Positions 27,785-36,790 are shown, numbered from the stretch's first letter. The stretch: 64,000 nucleotides of DNA from Roseicella frigidaeris (GCF_003258945.1 NZ_QLIX01000010.1:62001-126000), one strand, 5' to 3'. Notes: generated from the sequence alone by a model not told the origin. Numbers and translations are program-made.

Positions 27785-28657
27785 GTGTCGACACGACGAT
27801 CCCCCGCCCCGCCCCTGCTGCGCCCCCAGCGCCGCTGGACCTTGCGTGCCGTCCTCTTGGTGTTGGTGCTGAGCCTGGCCGGGGCGCTCGGCGGCATGGT
27901 CATCGGCCTGGCGCTGCGCCCGGCCTCGCCCCCCGGGATGCCGCCCCTGGAACGGGACCGGGCCACGCCGCCCGCCGCGGCGCCGCCGGGCGACGCGCCC
28001 GACCTGGCGGCGCTGGAGGCCGAGGCGGCGCGGCTCCGGGCCGCCGCCGAGGCTGCCCAGGCCCGGCTCGATGAGCTGACCCGGGCGCGCGCCGCCGCCG
28101 AGGCCGAGCAGCAGGTGCGCCTCGATGCCCTGGCCCGCGCCCGGGCGGCGGCCGAGGCGCAGCTCGCCGGCCTGCAGCGCGACATCGCGGCGGCCCAGCG
28201 GGAGGCGGCCGCGCAGCGCGAGGCGGCGGCCGCCGCGGCACGCCGGGAGGCCGCCCCGCCACCGGCGGCGGCCCCGGCCCCAACCCCCGCCCCAACCCTG
28301 GCCGCACCGCCGGCGCGGCCCCTCGCCCCGCCCCGTCCGGAGCCCCCGCCGCGGCAGGAGGCGGCGGGCGGCCAGCCGCGCGTGGTGCTGCATTACCGCG
28401 CCGGCTCCGGCGCCGGGGCCGAGACGGCGAATGCCCTGCTCGGCTCGCTCCGCGAGGGCGGCTTCGACGCCCAGGAGGCCCGCGCCGCCCCGGCCGTGCC
28501 CTCGCAGCGGGTGGTGCGCTACTTCCATGCCGAGGATGCGCCGACGGCGGCGCGGCTCGCCGGCCGCCTCGGCCGCGGCTGGGCGATCCAGGATTTCCGC
28601 GGCTACGAGCCCTCGCCGCCGGCCGGGACGCTGGAGGTCTGGGTGCCCGACCGCTGA
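27785..28657 (+). CDS. Membrane-anchored coiled-coil protein with LytR_C/SPOR-like end
   Basis: 290 aa. A short cytoplasmic N-terminus is followed by one membrane span (LRAVLLVLVLSLAGALGGMVIGLAL), a Pro-rich stretch, a long Ala/Glu/Arg coiled coil (about 75-155), a Pro/Ala spacer, and a C-terminal alpha/beta domain (RVVLHYRAGSGAGAETANALLGSL to GTLEVWVPDR) that looks like the LytR C-terminal domain. This is the layout of an inner-membrane protein reaching through the periplasm. GTG 27785 start. Function unknown. Confidence 0.72.
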   Translation: MSTRRSPAPPLLRPQRRWTLRAVLLVLVLSLAGALGGMVIGLALRPASPPGMPPLERDRATPPAAAPPGDAPDLAALEAEAARLRAAAEAAQARLDELTRARAAAEAEQQVRLDALARARAAAEAQLAGLQRDIAAAQREAAAQREAAAAAARREAAPPPAAAPAPTPAPTLAAPPARPLAPPRPEPPPRQEAAGGQPRVVLHYRAGSGAGAETANALLGSLREGGFDAQEARAAPAVPSQRVVRYFHAEDAPTAARLAGRLGRGWAIQDFRGYEPSPPAGTLEVWVPDR

Positions 28658-28717
28658 ATGCCCCACCGCCGAGGCCGGCAGCCGGCCGGCGTCCCGCCCG
28701 GAACGCCGGCCGCGGGC

Positions 28718-30343
28718 TCAGCCGGTGACGCGCACCGGCGTCAGGTCCTGGAACCAGGACCGCGCCTGCACGAAGCCCTGCACCTTCTTGTTCATGGCCC
28801 GCGGGTTCAGGTCATGCGCGACGAAGAGGAAGAGGGCGTCGTCCACGATCTTGCCGTGCAGCTCGGCGCAGAGCCGGTCCTGCGCCGCCGGATCGAATTC
28901 CGACAGGATCCTGCCGATCAGCGCGTCGTAATCCGGGCTGCCGAAGCCGCCCCAATTGTTGCCCGCCGGGGGCGTCAGGTCGGAGCGGAGGAAGCGGATC
29001 ATCGCCGTGAAGGGATCGATGGCGGTGAAGGAGATGTTGATCCCGGTGATGCCGCGGTTCGACGGCGCCTTCCAGCCGTCGCGCCAGATCGAGAGCAGGG
29101 TGTTCCATTCGAACACCTCGAACTCGATCTCGATGCCGACCTCCTTCAGCATCTGCTGCAGCGCCTCGTTCATCGCCATGGGCTGCATCTGGCCGGAGCC
29201 GGAGGTGGAGATGCCGATCTTGGTCTTCAGCGGCGTCTTCGGCGTCACCCCCGCCTCGGCGAGCTGCTTCCTCGCCGCCGCCGGGTCATAGGCCCATTTG
29301 AAGCCCTTCACCTCGTTCCAGGGATGCCCCTTCGGCAGCAGCCCGGCCCCCTCGTCCATCAGCCCGCCCAGCATCTCCTTCATCGCCGCGCGGTCGATGG
29401 CGAGGTTGGCGCCGCGCCGCACCCGCGCGTCGCGCCAGGGCGAGCCCTCGGCGACGGCGAGCTGCCAGGTCCAGTTGTGCGGATACTGGTTGGTGACGAT
29501 CTCGAGGCCCGCCTGCTTCAGGCTCGGCACCGCATCCGGCGGCGGCGCCTCGATCCAGTCCACCTGGTTCGAGCGGAGCGCGGCGACGCGGGTGTTGGGC
29601 TCGGCGAGCGGCAGCAGCACCAGCTTCTCGCATTTCGGCACCCGCGCCGCGTCCCAGTAGCCGGGGTTGCGCACCAGCACCGCCCGCTCGCGGATCGACC
29701 AGCTCTCCAGCTTCCAGGGGCCGGTGCCGACCGCCTTGGTGTTGTAGGCGTCCCAGCTCTTCCCCGCCGCCTCCCAGGCGCCCTGGTGGACGATGCCGAT
29801 CCAGCTCACCCCATAGGGCACGGTGCTGTCGACCGTGCTGGTCTCGAGCGCGAAGCTCGTCTCGTCCAGCGCCTCCCAGCGGATCACGGTCGGGATGCGG
29901 ACGCGGCCGAAGGCGGCGGCGCGCTGGTCGAAATGCGGCGCGTCGGTCTTCAGCACCCGGTCGAAGGAGAAGGCCACGTCCTGTGCCGTCAGCTTCTTGC
30001 CGTCGTGGAATGTCACGCCGTCGCGGAGGGTGAAGACCCAGCGCTTCGGATTGGCCGGATCGACCGTCCAGGCGGTGGCCAGGCCCGGCCGCAGCACGGC
30101 GGCGGCATCGGCCTTGGACAGATCCCATTCCACGAGCTGGTCGTAGAGGGTGATGCCCATGAAGCGGTGCCCCTCCGCCCCCTGATCGGGCACGCCATTG
30201 GTCAGCGGCACGGCGGCGGCGGTCATGCCGACGCGCAAGGTGCCCGCGCCTTGGGCAAGCGCGAGATCCCAGGGCAGCGCGCTGGCGGCCATGATGCCGC
30301 CCAGGCCCCCCAGCAGGCCGCGCCGTCCGAAGCCGGTATGCAT
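28718..30343 (-). CDS. ABC transporter substrate-binding protein, family 5
   Basis: Periplasmic oligopeptide/solute receptor, 541 aa. The leader MHTGFGRRGLLGGLGGIMAAS has a twin-arginine look and cleaves near LALAQ. SBP_bac_5 pattern: GITLYDQLVEWDLSK, LRDGVTFHDGKKLTAQDVAFSFD, GTGPWKLESWSIRE and LVRNPGYWDAARVPK. It shares architecture, length and local wording with the receptor at 17326-18951 (for example QARSWFQDLT versus QAQHWFQDLT near the end), so they are paralogues. ATG 30343 follows AGAGGGTG. No permease genes adjacent. Confidence 0.9.
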   Translation of the reverse strand: MHTGFGRRGLLGGLGGIMAASALPWDLALAQGAGTLRVGMTAAAVPLTNGVPDQGAEGHRFMGITLYDQLVEWDLSKADAAAVLRPGLATAWTVDPANPKRWVFTLRDGVTFHDGKKLTAQDVAFSFDRVLKTDAPHFDQRAAAFGRVRIPTVIRWEALDETSFALETSTVDSTVPYGVSWIGIVHQGAWEAAGKSWDAYNTKAVGTGPWKLESWSIRERAVLVRNPGYWDAARVPKCEKLVLLPLAEPNTRVAALRSNQVDWIEAPPPDAVPSLKQAGLEIVTNQYPHNWTWQLAVAEGSPWRDARVRRGANLAIDRAAMKEMLGGLMDEGAGLLPKGHPWNEVKGFKWAYDPAAARKQLAEAGVTPKTPLKTKIGISTSGSGQMQPMAMNEALQQMLKEVGIEIEFEVFEWNTLLSIWRDGWKAPSNRGITGINISFTAIDPFTAMIRFLRSDLTPPAGNNWGGFGSPDYDALIGRILSEFDPAAQDRLCAELHGKIVDDALFLFVAHDLNPRAMNKKVQGFVQARSWFQDLTPVRVTG

Positions 30344-30525
30344 GTGATCACCCTCTGTCCCGGTCCAGGCCGCGGTCGCGCCGCGGCCGATGCGGCGGGG
30401 GACAAGCAAGGCCCGGGCCGCGCCGCGCCCACCCCGCCATGCCCGACCCACCGCGCCCCTCCGCCGGCCGGGTGGCGTCGGCCCCCGGGGGCGCTCCCGC
30501 TCCCCCGCCCCAGGCTCCTATTTTC

Positions 30526-30574
30526 AGAGCATCTTCGCCCGATCAGGTGAGTCCACCTGATCGGGATCTGCTCT
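30526..30574. repeat. Extragenic palindrome of the AGAGCA family
   Basis: The core is CGATCAGGTG (30540-30549), loop AGTC, exact complement at 30554-30563. The outer arms AGAGCA (30526-30531) and TGCTCT (30569-30574) also pair. A close copy is at 57446-57494 and an inverted half copy at 10271-10286. It lies between two divergent receptor genes, so it could affect their promoters, but repeats of this look are common between alphaproteobacterial genes. Confidence 0.7.
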
Positions 30575-30625
30575 AGGCTGGCGCCGAGAGCGGCCAAGCC
30601 AGGCCGCCTGCCTGGGAGACCGTCC

Positions 30626-31864
30626 ATGCCCCCGACCCGCCGCGCCCTGCTGGGGGCGAGCGCCCTCGCCCTGCCCTTCGCCATCCCCGCCCGCACCCGC
30701 GCCCAGGCCGACGAGACCATCCGCATCGGCGTCCTCACCGACCTCGCCGGCCCCTATCGCGACGTCACCGGCCCCACCTCCGTCGCCTGCGTCCGCCAGG
30801 CGGTCGAGGAGTTCGCCGCCGGCAATCCCGGCATCAAGGTCGAGATCATCACCGCCGACCACCAGAACAAGCCGGATGTCGGCATCAACACGGTGCGGCA
30901 GTGGTTCGACCAGCGCGGCGTCGACCTGGTCACGGATGTCGGCAACAGCGCCATCGCCCTCGGCATCAACCCGATCTGCGTCGAGCGCGACCGTATCCAC
31001 CTCAACGCCTCGGCCGGCACCTCGGAGCTGACGGGCAAGGCCTGCACGCCGAACACCATCCACTGGGCCTACGACACCTATTGCCTCTCCAACACCACCG
31101 GCACGGCGCTGACCCGGGCGGGCGGGCGGAGCTGGTACTTCATCACCGCCGACTACGCCTTCGGCCATGCGATCGAGCGCGACACCACCCGCTTCGTCGA
31201 GGCCGCCGGCGGCAAGATGCTCGGCGCCTCCCGCTATCCCTTCCCGCAGACCACGGATTTCTCCGCCTTCCTGCTGCAGGCCCAAGCCAGCCGGGCGCAG
31301 GTGCTCGGCCTCGCCATGGCCGGCGACGACCTGGTGAACTGCGTCAAGCAGGCGCAGGAATTCGGCCTGGCCAAGTCGGGGATGAAATACGCCGCCATCA
31401 TCGGCTCCATCACCGGCGTGCTGGCGGCGGGGACCGAGACCATGCAGGGCATGTACATCGCCGAGACCTTCTGGTGGGACCTCGACGAGCGGACGCGCGG
31501 CTTCACGCAGCGGGTGCAGAAGAAGCTGCCCCCCGGCGTCTTCCCCAATTACGTGCACGCCGCCAATTACGCCGGCGTGTCGCACTACCTGAAGGCGGTG
31601 AAGGCGCTCGGCCCGGCCCAGGCGAAGCGCAGCGGGCGCGAGGTGGTGGCGCTGATGAAGCGGATGCCGACCGATGACGACGCCTTCGGCAAGGGGCTGA
31701 TCCGCGAGGACGGGCGGAAGATCCACCCCTCCTACCTGTTGCAGGTGAAGCGGCCCGGCGAGGTGCGCTACCCGGGCGATGTCTACACCCTGACCGAGAC
31801 CCTACCCGCCGAGCAGGCCTTCCGCCCCCTCGGCGAGGGCGGCTGCCCGCTGGTGAAGGGCTGA
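30626..31864 (+). CDS. Branched-chain-type ABC transporter substrate-binding protein
   Basis: Periplasmic receptor of the Leu/Ile/Val-binding (Peripla_BP_6) family, 412 aa. Signal: MPPTRRALLGASALALPFAIPARTRAQ. The mature part begins IRIGVLTDLAGPYRDVTGP, typical of this family, and continues with NVYGINPI-like and AYDTYCLSNTTGTAL segments. Ligands are often aromatic or aliphatic acids rather than amino acids in organisms with many such receptors; none can be assigned. No permease or ATPase genes adjacent. A hairpin element starts 7 bases after the stop. Confidence 0.9.
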   Translation: MPPTRRALLGASALALPFAIPARTRAQADETIRIGVLTDLAGPYRDVTGPTSVACVRQAVEEFAAGNPGIKVEIITADHQNKPDVGINTVRQWFDQRGVDLVTDVGNSAIALGINPICVERDRIHLNASAGTSELTGKACTPNTIHWAYDTYCLSNTTGTALTRAGGRSWYFITADYAFGHAIERDTTRFVEAAGGKMLGASRYPFPQTTDFSAFLLQAQASRAQVLGLAMAGDDLVNCVKQAQEFGLAKSGMKYAAIIGSITGVLAAGTETMQGMYIAETFWWDLDERTRGFTQRVQKKLPPGVFPNYVHAANYAGVSHYLKAVKALGPAQAKRSGREVVALMKRMPTDDDAFGKGLIREDGRKIHPSYLLQVKRPGEVRYPGDVYTLTETLPAEQAFRPLGEGGCPLVKG

Positions 31865-31871
31865 TACTGAC

Positions 31872-31975
31872 GGCCGTTGATGGTGACCCATCAACGGCCC
31901 CATCGGCAGTCCCCTTGGCACCGGGCGCCCAGCCGGCTCTGCCGGCTGCAAGTCGGGACGGGAAGCCGCCCACGC
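31872..31975 (+). repeat. Dispersed hairpin element, copy C (after branched-chain SBP)
   Basis: GGCCGTTGATGG (31872-31883), loop TGAC, perfect complement at 31888-31899. Then come GTCCCCTTGGCACCGGGCGC, a second hairpin AGCCGGC/GCCGGCT around TCT, and GGGACGGGAAGCC. It begins 7 bases after the SBP stop, the same spacing as copies B and D. Confidence 0.7.
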
Positions 31976-32009
31976 CCATGACGGCGCGCGGCGACGTCGC
32001 GGGAAACGC

Positions 32010-33473
32010 TCAGGCCTTGCTGAAGGCGTCGGCGCCGTCGAAGCGCTGCAGCTTCTCGATATGCATCCAGTTGTGCTGGCGGCCGATGCGCTGCAACAGG
32101 TCGGTGATCTCGGCGATGCCGTTGCCCTTCGGCGGCTCCTTGAACATGAAGCGGGCGCGGAAATGGTCGACCAGGAAGCTGTGGCCGCCGATATCCGGCC
32201 AGACCTGGGCGCCGCGGCTGCCGATCATGGTCAGGTCGAAGGCGCTGCCCTCGGCCGCCGCCTGCAGGGTGATGCTGATCGCCCGCGGGTCGCGCTCGCT
32301 CTCGACGAAGACGTCGACGCCGACCAGCTCGCGGGTCGAGGCGGCGCGGTACCAGGTGATCTGCGGCCAGCGCTTGAGCGCGATCGGCCGATATTCCCGC
32401 TCCGGCACCGCCCCGCTCTCGCGGCCGAGATTGGCGATGATGCGCTCGACATAGACTGCGGTCGGCACCCCCTCCCCCTCGCGGGCGATGTCGCCGGTGA
32501 GGTCCTTCCCCTCCTCGAGCGTGACGTAGAGCGCGTGCTCGATCCGCCGCGCGGTGGCGAAGTCGCCGATATGGCGCAGCATCATCAGCGCCGAGAGCAG
32601 CAGCGCCGTCGGGTTGGCCACCCCCTTGCCGGCGATCTGCGGCGCCGAGCCGTGCACCGCCTCGAACATCGCCGCCTCGTCGCCGAGATTGGCCGAGGGG
32701 GCGACGCCGAGCCCGCCGACCAGCCCCGCCGCGAGGTCGGAGAGGATGTCGCCATTCATGTTGGTCATGACCGTGACATCGAATTGCTCGGGGCGGATGA
32801 CCATCTGGTGCGCGCAATTGTCGACGATCATGTGCTCGTGCTGCAGCCCGGGATACTCCGCCAGCACCTGCTCGCCGATCCGCTTCAGCATCCCCTCGGT
32901 CAGCTTCATGATGTTGGCCTTGGTGGCGACGGTGACCTTCCGCCGCCCCTCGGCCTGCGCCACGGCGGCGGCGAGGCGGGTGATCCGCTCGCACCCCACC
33001 TCGGTGATCAGCTTCAGGCACTGCGCGACGCCCGGCGTCTGCATGTGCTCGATGCCGGCATAGACATCCTCGACATTCTCGCGCACCACGACGAAGTCGA
33101 CCCCCCGCCCGGAGAAGGGGGTGCGGATGCCCGGCAGCTCGCGCACCGGCCGGACGTTGCCGTACATCTCGAAGGTCTTGCGCAGCGCGACATTGGCGGA
33201 TTTCTCGCCATACCCGACCGGGGTCTCGAGCGGGCCCTTCAGCACGACGCCGGTGCGGGCGATGGAATCGAGCGTCTCCTGCGGCGCGCCGGCGGCGATG
33301 CCGCGGCGGAAGGCCTCGGCGCCGGCCAGCGCCTCCTCCCACTCCACCTCGGCGCCGGCCGCGGCGAGCACCTGCTGGGTCGCCCGCATCACCTCCGGGC
33401 CGATGCCGTCGCCGGGGATGGCGGTGACCTTGGTCCGGGCGCGGGTGGCGGTGGGCATCGGGGCGGAGTCCAT
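32010..33473 (-). CDS. icd: NADP-dependent isocitrate dehydrogenase
   Basis: TCA-cycle enzyme converting isocitrate to 2-oxoglutarate, 487 aa. N-terminal core: VTAIPGDGIGPEV, KGPLETPVGYGEKSANVALRK, RENVEDVYAGIEH; metal site: NMNGDILSDLAAGLVGGLG; cofactor loop: EAVHGSAPQIAGKGVANPTALLLSA. An extra C-terminal domain of about 140 residues is typical of the long Rickettsia/Acetobacter-type enzymes. ATG 33473 follows AGGATG; ATG 33503 is an alternative. An isopropylmalate or tartrate dehydrogenase is less likely because of the C-terminal domain. Confidence 0.9.
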   Translation of the reverse strand: MDSAPMPTATRARTKVTAIPGDGIGPEVMRATQQVLAAAGAEVEWEEALAGAEAFRRGIAAGAPQETLDSIARTGVVLKGPLETPVGYGEKSANVALRKTFEMYGNVRPVRELPGIRTPFSGRGVDFVVVRENVEDVYAGIEHMQTPGVAQCLKLITEVGCERITRLAAAVAQAEGRRKVTVATKANIMKLTEGMLKRIGEQVLAEYPGLQHEHMIVDNCAHQMVIRPEQFDVTVMTNMNGDILSDLAAGLVGGLGVAPSANLGDEAAMFEAVHGSAPQIAGKGVANPTALLLSALMMLRHIGDFATARRIEHALYVTLEEGKDLTGDIAREGEGVPTAVYVERIIANLGRESGAVPEREYRPIALKRWPQITWYRAASTRELVGVDVFVESERDPRAISITLQAAAEGSAFDLTMIGSRGAQVWPDIGGHSFLVDHFRARFMFKEPPKGNGIAEITDLLQRIGRQHNWMHIEKLQRFDGADAFSKA

Positions 33474-33611
33474 GGGAGCATCCTGCAAGGGAGCGTGCTG
33501 CATCGCAGCATAGCGCCCGCGCCTCAAGCGCGGAATCGGCGGCTAGCCTCCCCGGGGGCCTTCCGCGGCTTTCTTCACGTGGCCTTCACCGCGCCGCCCG
33601 AGGATCGGGGC

Positions 33612-34004
33612 ATGCGCTGGCCGATCCTCCTCCTGCCGCTGCTGCTGGCCGCCCGCGCCGCGCCGGCCCAGGCCCCGGACGGTTCGCCGCCCGCCTGCGA
33701 TGCCGGCCGCGAGGGCATGACCGCCTGCTTCGGCGAGAGGCTCTGCCGCTGCCGGCACGAACCGGGCGGCAGCCTGGCCGGCCGGCCACCGGGCCATCGC
33801 TGGGATTGCGGCGTGCTGCGCCCGGCCTGCGGCGTCGCCCCGGCCGCGCCGGACCTGCCCGGCCTGTCCCTCATGCCCATGCTGCAAGCCACCCAGGGCG
33901 GAACCGCCGGGGAGGCGACGGGCGGGGCCGGCAGCGGGACCGGCCTGTCCGGCCGGCTCAGCCCCCGAAGCGGCGCGGCCGCAGCCCCGCATGGAACCAG
34001 GTGA
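33612..34004 (+). CDS. Small secreted cysteine-containing hypothetical protein
   Basis: 130 aa. Signal peptide MRWPILLLPLLLAARAAPAQA, then a mature domain with five or six Cys (PPACDAGREGMTACFGERLCRCR, WDCGVLRPACGV) that could form disulfides, then a Gly/Ala-rich tail. AGGATCGGGG sits right before ATG 33612. The last 47 bases overlap the convergent racemase gene. Not recognised; the signal peptide and Cys pattern support a real gene. Confidence 0.6.
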   Translation: MRWPILLLPLLLAARAAPAQAPDGSPPACDAGREGMTACFGERLCRCRHEPGGSLAGRPPGHRWDCGVLRPACGVAPAAPDLPGLSLMPMLQATQGGTAGEATGGAGSGTGLSGRLSPRSGAAAAPHGTR

Positions 34005-34704
34005 TCAGGGAGTAGATGTCGTAGACCGGGCGGCCGAGCGCCGCCTGCAGGGCCGCGGCATAGGGCGGCATGTTGGTGCATTCGAGCACGATCGCCCCGA
34101 CCTCCGGATGCGCCGCGACCAGCGCCCGCCCGGCCTCCAGGATGTCCTGCTCGGCCAGCGCCACGTCCATGTCCTCGGATTCGGCCCGGATCAGGACGCG
34201 GAAGAACTCCCGCCCGCCCTCGGTGCCCATGACCGGTATGTCGTTCGGCACCCCCGCGGCCGCGAGATGCGCCGGGGTCAGCGTCTCCCGGCACACGGTC
34301 AGCAGCCCGACCCGCCGGCCGGGCGGCAGGGTCGCCTGCACCCAGGGCACCTGCAACAGCGAGGAGGTGGCGACGGGGACGCCGACCGCCGCCTGCAGGT
34401 CGTGCTGGAACAGCGAGAGGAAGCCGCAATTGGTGGTGATGGCCTCGGCGCCCTGCGCCACCAGCTCCTCCGCCGCGGCGATGAAGTCCGGCAGCAGGCC
34501 ACGCGCGCCCTGCAGCACCACCCGCTCCGGGCTGGCGCCGCGCACCACGCGGTAGAGCACCGGGAAGGGCCAGGTGCCGGCATGGCCCATATCCCCATGG
34601 ATGCGCGGAAAGCGGGCTTCCAGCATCAGGATGCCGAGCGGCGCGCCATAGATCGCCTTGCCGCCGCGGGCGAGGCGCGAAGGGGCAGCGGAGTGCAGGT
34701 TCAT
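33958..34704 (-). CDS. Aspartate/glutamate racemase family protein
   Basis: Cofactor-independent racemase or decarboxylase fold, 248 aa. The two catalytic cysteines are present (TTNCGF near residue 93 and LECTNMPPYA near 208). No signal peptide. The family includes hydantoin racemase, Asp racemase and maleate isomerase; the exact reaction is not evident. Divergent from the tripartite-tricarboxylate receptor gene, which may deliver its substrate. Confidence 0.85.
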   Translation of the reverse strand: MNLHSAAPSRLARGGKAIYGAPLGILMLEARFPRIHGDMGHAGTWPFPVLYRVVRGASPERVVLQGARGLLPDFIAAAEELVAQGAEAITTNCGFLSLFQHDLQAAVGVPVATSSLLQVPWVQATLPPGRRVGLLTVCRETLTPAHLAAAGVPNDIPVMGTEGGREFFRVLIRAESEDMDVALAEQDILEAGRALVAAHPEVGAIVLECTNMPPYAAALQAALGRPVYDIYSLITWFHAGLRPRRFGG

Positions 34705-34755
34705 GCCGGCAGCCTAGACGACTATATTGCACCGCGAAACGGACAGGAGAGCCGG

Positions 34756-35739
34756 ATGCTCCGCCGCGCAGCGCTGCTGCTTGCCCTGATGCTGCCCATC
34801 CTGCCGGCCCGGGCCGAGGCGCCCTGGCCCGGCGAGCGGCCGATCATCCTGCTCGGCGGCTTCCCCAACGGCTCGGGCGTCGACATCTATGCCCGCAAGC
34901 TGGCCGAGCCGCTCGCCCGGGCGCTCGGCCAGACCGTGGTGGTGGACAACCGCTCCGGCGCCGGCGGCAACATCGCCAGCGAGGCGGTGGCCCGGGCGAA
35001 GCCGGATGGCTACCTGTTCCTGCTCGGCACGGCGGGAACGCATGCGATCAACGCCGCGCTCTACCGCCACCTGCCCTTCGACCCGATGCGCGACGTGACG
35101 CATGTGGCGCTGCTCGGCGACGTGCCGAACGTGCTGCTGGTCAATCCGGAGAAGCGGCCGCAATACGGCAGCTGCGCCGATCTGGTCGCCGCGGCGAGGG
35201 CCCGACCGGGGGCGCTCAACTACGCCTCCACCGGCAACGGCGCCTCGACGCATCTGGCGGCGGCGCAATTCGCCGCCGCGGCCGGGATCGAGCTGACGCA
35301 TGTGCCCTATCGCGGCCAGCCCGGGGCGATGCAGGCGCTGCTCGCCGGCGATGTCGATCTCTTCTTCAACCAGGTCGGCCCATCGATCGGGCCGGTGCAG
35401 CAGGGGCAGGTGAAGGCTCTCGGCGTGACGGTGCCGAAGCCGGTCGCCGCCCTGCCTGGCGTGCCGACCATCGCCGAGGCCTGCCGCCTGCCGGGCTTCG
35501 AGAGCAGCACCTGGTACGGGCTGTTCGGCCCGCCCGGCCTGCCGCCGGAGATCCAGGCGCGGATGAACGCGGCGGTCGCGGCGATCCTGCAGGCGCCGGA
35601 CTTCCAGGCCTGGCTGGTCGAGAGCCAGGGCATCACCCCGCCCTCCGATCCCTCGGTCGCGGCCTTCCGGCGGGTGCACGAGGCGGATCTCCGCCGCTGG
35701 GCGGAGATCGTGAAGCGGTCCGGCGCCAGCCTGGACTGA
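34756..35739 (+). CDS. Tripartite tricarboxylate transporter receptor (Bug family)
   Basis: Periplasmic receptor, 327 aa. Signal MLRRAALLLALMLPILPARAEA. TctC/Bug pattern: ILLGGFPNGSGVDIYARKLAEPLARALGQ, VVVDNRSGAGGNIASEAVARAKPDGY, YASTGNGASTHLAAA, HVPYRGQPGAMQALLAGDVDLFF and GLFGPPGLPPEI. Ligands are usually carboxylic acids. No tctAB genes are adjacent, which is normal for the many orphan Bug proteins. ATG 34756 follows CAGGAG. A hairpin element follows 7 bases after the stop. Confidence 0.93.
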   Translation: MLRRAALLLALMLPILPARAEAPWPGERPIILLGGFPNGSGVDIYARKLAEPLARALGQTVVVDNRSGAGGNIASEAVARAKPDGYLFLLGTAGTHAINAALYRHLPFDPMRDVTHVALLGDVPNVLLVNPEKRPQYGSCADLVAAARARPGALNYASTGNGASTHLAAAQFAAAAGIELTHVPYRGQPGAMQALLAGDVDLFFNQVGPSIGPVQQGQVKALGVTVPKPVAALPGVPTIAEACRLPGFESSTWYGLFGPPGLPPEIQARMNAAVAAILQAPDFQAWLVESQGITPPSDPSVAAFRRVHEADLRRWAEIVKRSGASLD

Positions 35740-35746
35740 TGCCAAC

Positions 35747-35905
35747 GGCGGTTGCTGGTGACCCATCAACCGCCCCCATGGGCGGTCCCCTTGGCGCCGG
35801 GCGCAAACCTCCGGTTTGCCTGAGCCTTCGCGCCGTCGCGCTACCCGTTCGGGCGCTCGGCCCTGCGGGCCGCAGGTCGGAACCTCGTGCACTGGGTATG
35901 AGGCC
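35747..35905 (+). repeat. Dispersed hairpin element, copy D (longest single copy)
   Basis: GGCGGTTGCTGG (35747-35758), loop TGAC, then CCATCAACCGCC (35763-35774) with one mismatch. Compared with copy C the fourth base pair is G-C instead of C-G, a compensatory change. Next come GTCCCCTTGGCGCCGGGCGC, AAACCTCCGGTTT hairpin, CCCGTTCGGG hairpin and CCTGCGGGCCGCAGG hairpin. The second half is shared with copy A. Confidence 0.7.
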
Positions 35906-35945
35906 CCCCTCGAGAGGTTGCCTCCCTGGGGGTGGCCGTCCCGGG

Positions 35946-36548
35946 TCAGACCCGGCGCAGCAGGGCGGTCACCCCCTTCTGCAGCACCGCCTCGGCCGGC
36001 GGCGCATCGCTGCCCGTGCTCGGCAGGCCGGCCCGGTCGAGCATCGCCACGCCATGCGACAGGGCCCAGACCTGCAGCGCGACTAGGCGCGGATGGCCCG
36101 ACCCGGCCGGCAGCACCGCCGCGACCACCCGCGTCAGCTCCTCGAAGGCGCCGCCGGTGTCCTGGTCCGCGGCGACCGTCGGCTGGAAGGTGAACATGGC
36201 GGCGTAGTAGCCCGGCTCCTCGCGGGCGAAGGCGAGATAGGCGGGCCCCATGCGGAACAGCGCCTCATGGGCGTCGCGGGCGCCGGCGGCGGCCTGGTGC
36301 AGCTGCTCGGCGAATCGGCGGAAGCCGCGGCGGGCGAGTTCGGCGAGCACTTCCTCGCGGTCGCGAAAATGGCGATAGGGTGCGCTGGCCGAGACGCCGG
36401 CGCGGCGGGCCGCCTCGGTCAGGGTGAAGCCCAGCGGGCCGCGTTCGGCCACCAGATGTCGGGTCGCTTCCAGGAGCGCCTCGCGCAGATTGCCGTGATG
36501 ATACCCGCGCTTCGGGGGCAGCTCCGGGATGCGTTGTGCCTGGGCCAT
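35946..36548 (-). CDS. TetR/AcrR family transcriptional regulator
   Basis: 200 aa. TetR_N HTH at about residues 18-65: HHGNLREALLEATRHLVAERGPLGFTLTEAARRAGVSASAPYRHFRDREEVL. The C-terminal ligand domain contains ARDAHEALFRMGPAYLAFAREEPGYYAAMF, typical of the WHG/TetR_C_33-like group. ATG 36548; the 32 codons further upstream in the open frame cover an AT-rich stretch and are unlikely to be coding. It faces away from the AT-rich spacer. Target genes unknown. Confidence 0.88.
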   Translation of the reverse strand: MAQAQRIPELPPKRGYHHGNLREALLEATRHLVAERGPLGFTLTEAARRAGVSASAPYRHFRDREEVLAELARRGFRRFAEQLHQAAAGARDAHEALFRMGPAYLAFAREEPGYYAAMFTFQPTVAADQDTGGAFEELTRVVAAVLPAGSGHPRLVALQVWALSHGVAMLDRAGLPSTGSDAPPAEAVLQKGVTALLRRV

Positions 36549-36589
36549 GGGAAGCAAGTTCCAGAGAAGCCGCTGAACTGCAAGGGGTT

Positions 36590-36790
36590 GACGCAGGATT
36601 TCAGAACTAAAAAGACACGTTCCCACGCAGCCCTGGCCTGGCATGCGGCTCGCTTGGATTCAAAATATCGTGTTTCCTGAATATCCTATGCGATGTGAAG
36701 CAGTCTCTCGCCGTTCAGTGCATCTCATTTTCTATCATGTTTTAGCCCCTGCTGCGTCGCGCGGGTCTGCGATTACAGGTCGAACGACAG
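36590..36790. other. AT-rich spacer
   Basis: About 200 bases clearly richer in A/T than the surroundings (for example AAAATATCGTGTTTCC, CATTTTCTATCATGTTTTAG). It holds no convincing gene; a short plus-strand open frame at 36643-36888 runs into the opposite-strand outer membrane gene. It could be the promoter and operator region for the TetR gene, or a remnant of foreign DNA. Confidence 0.5.
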
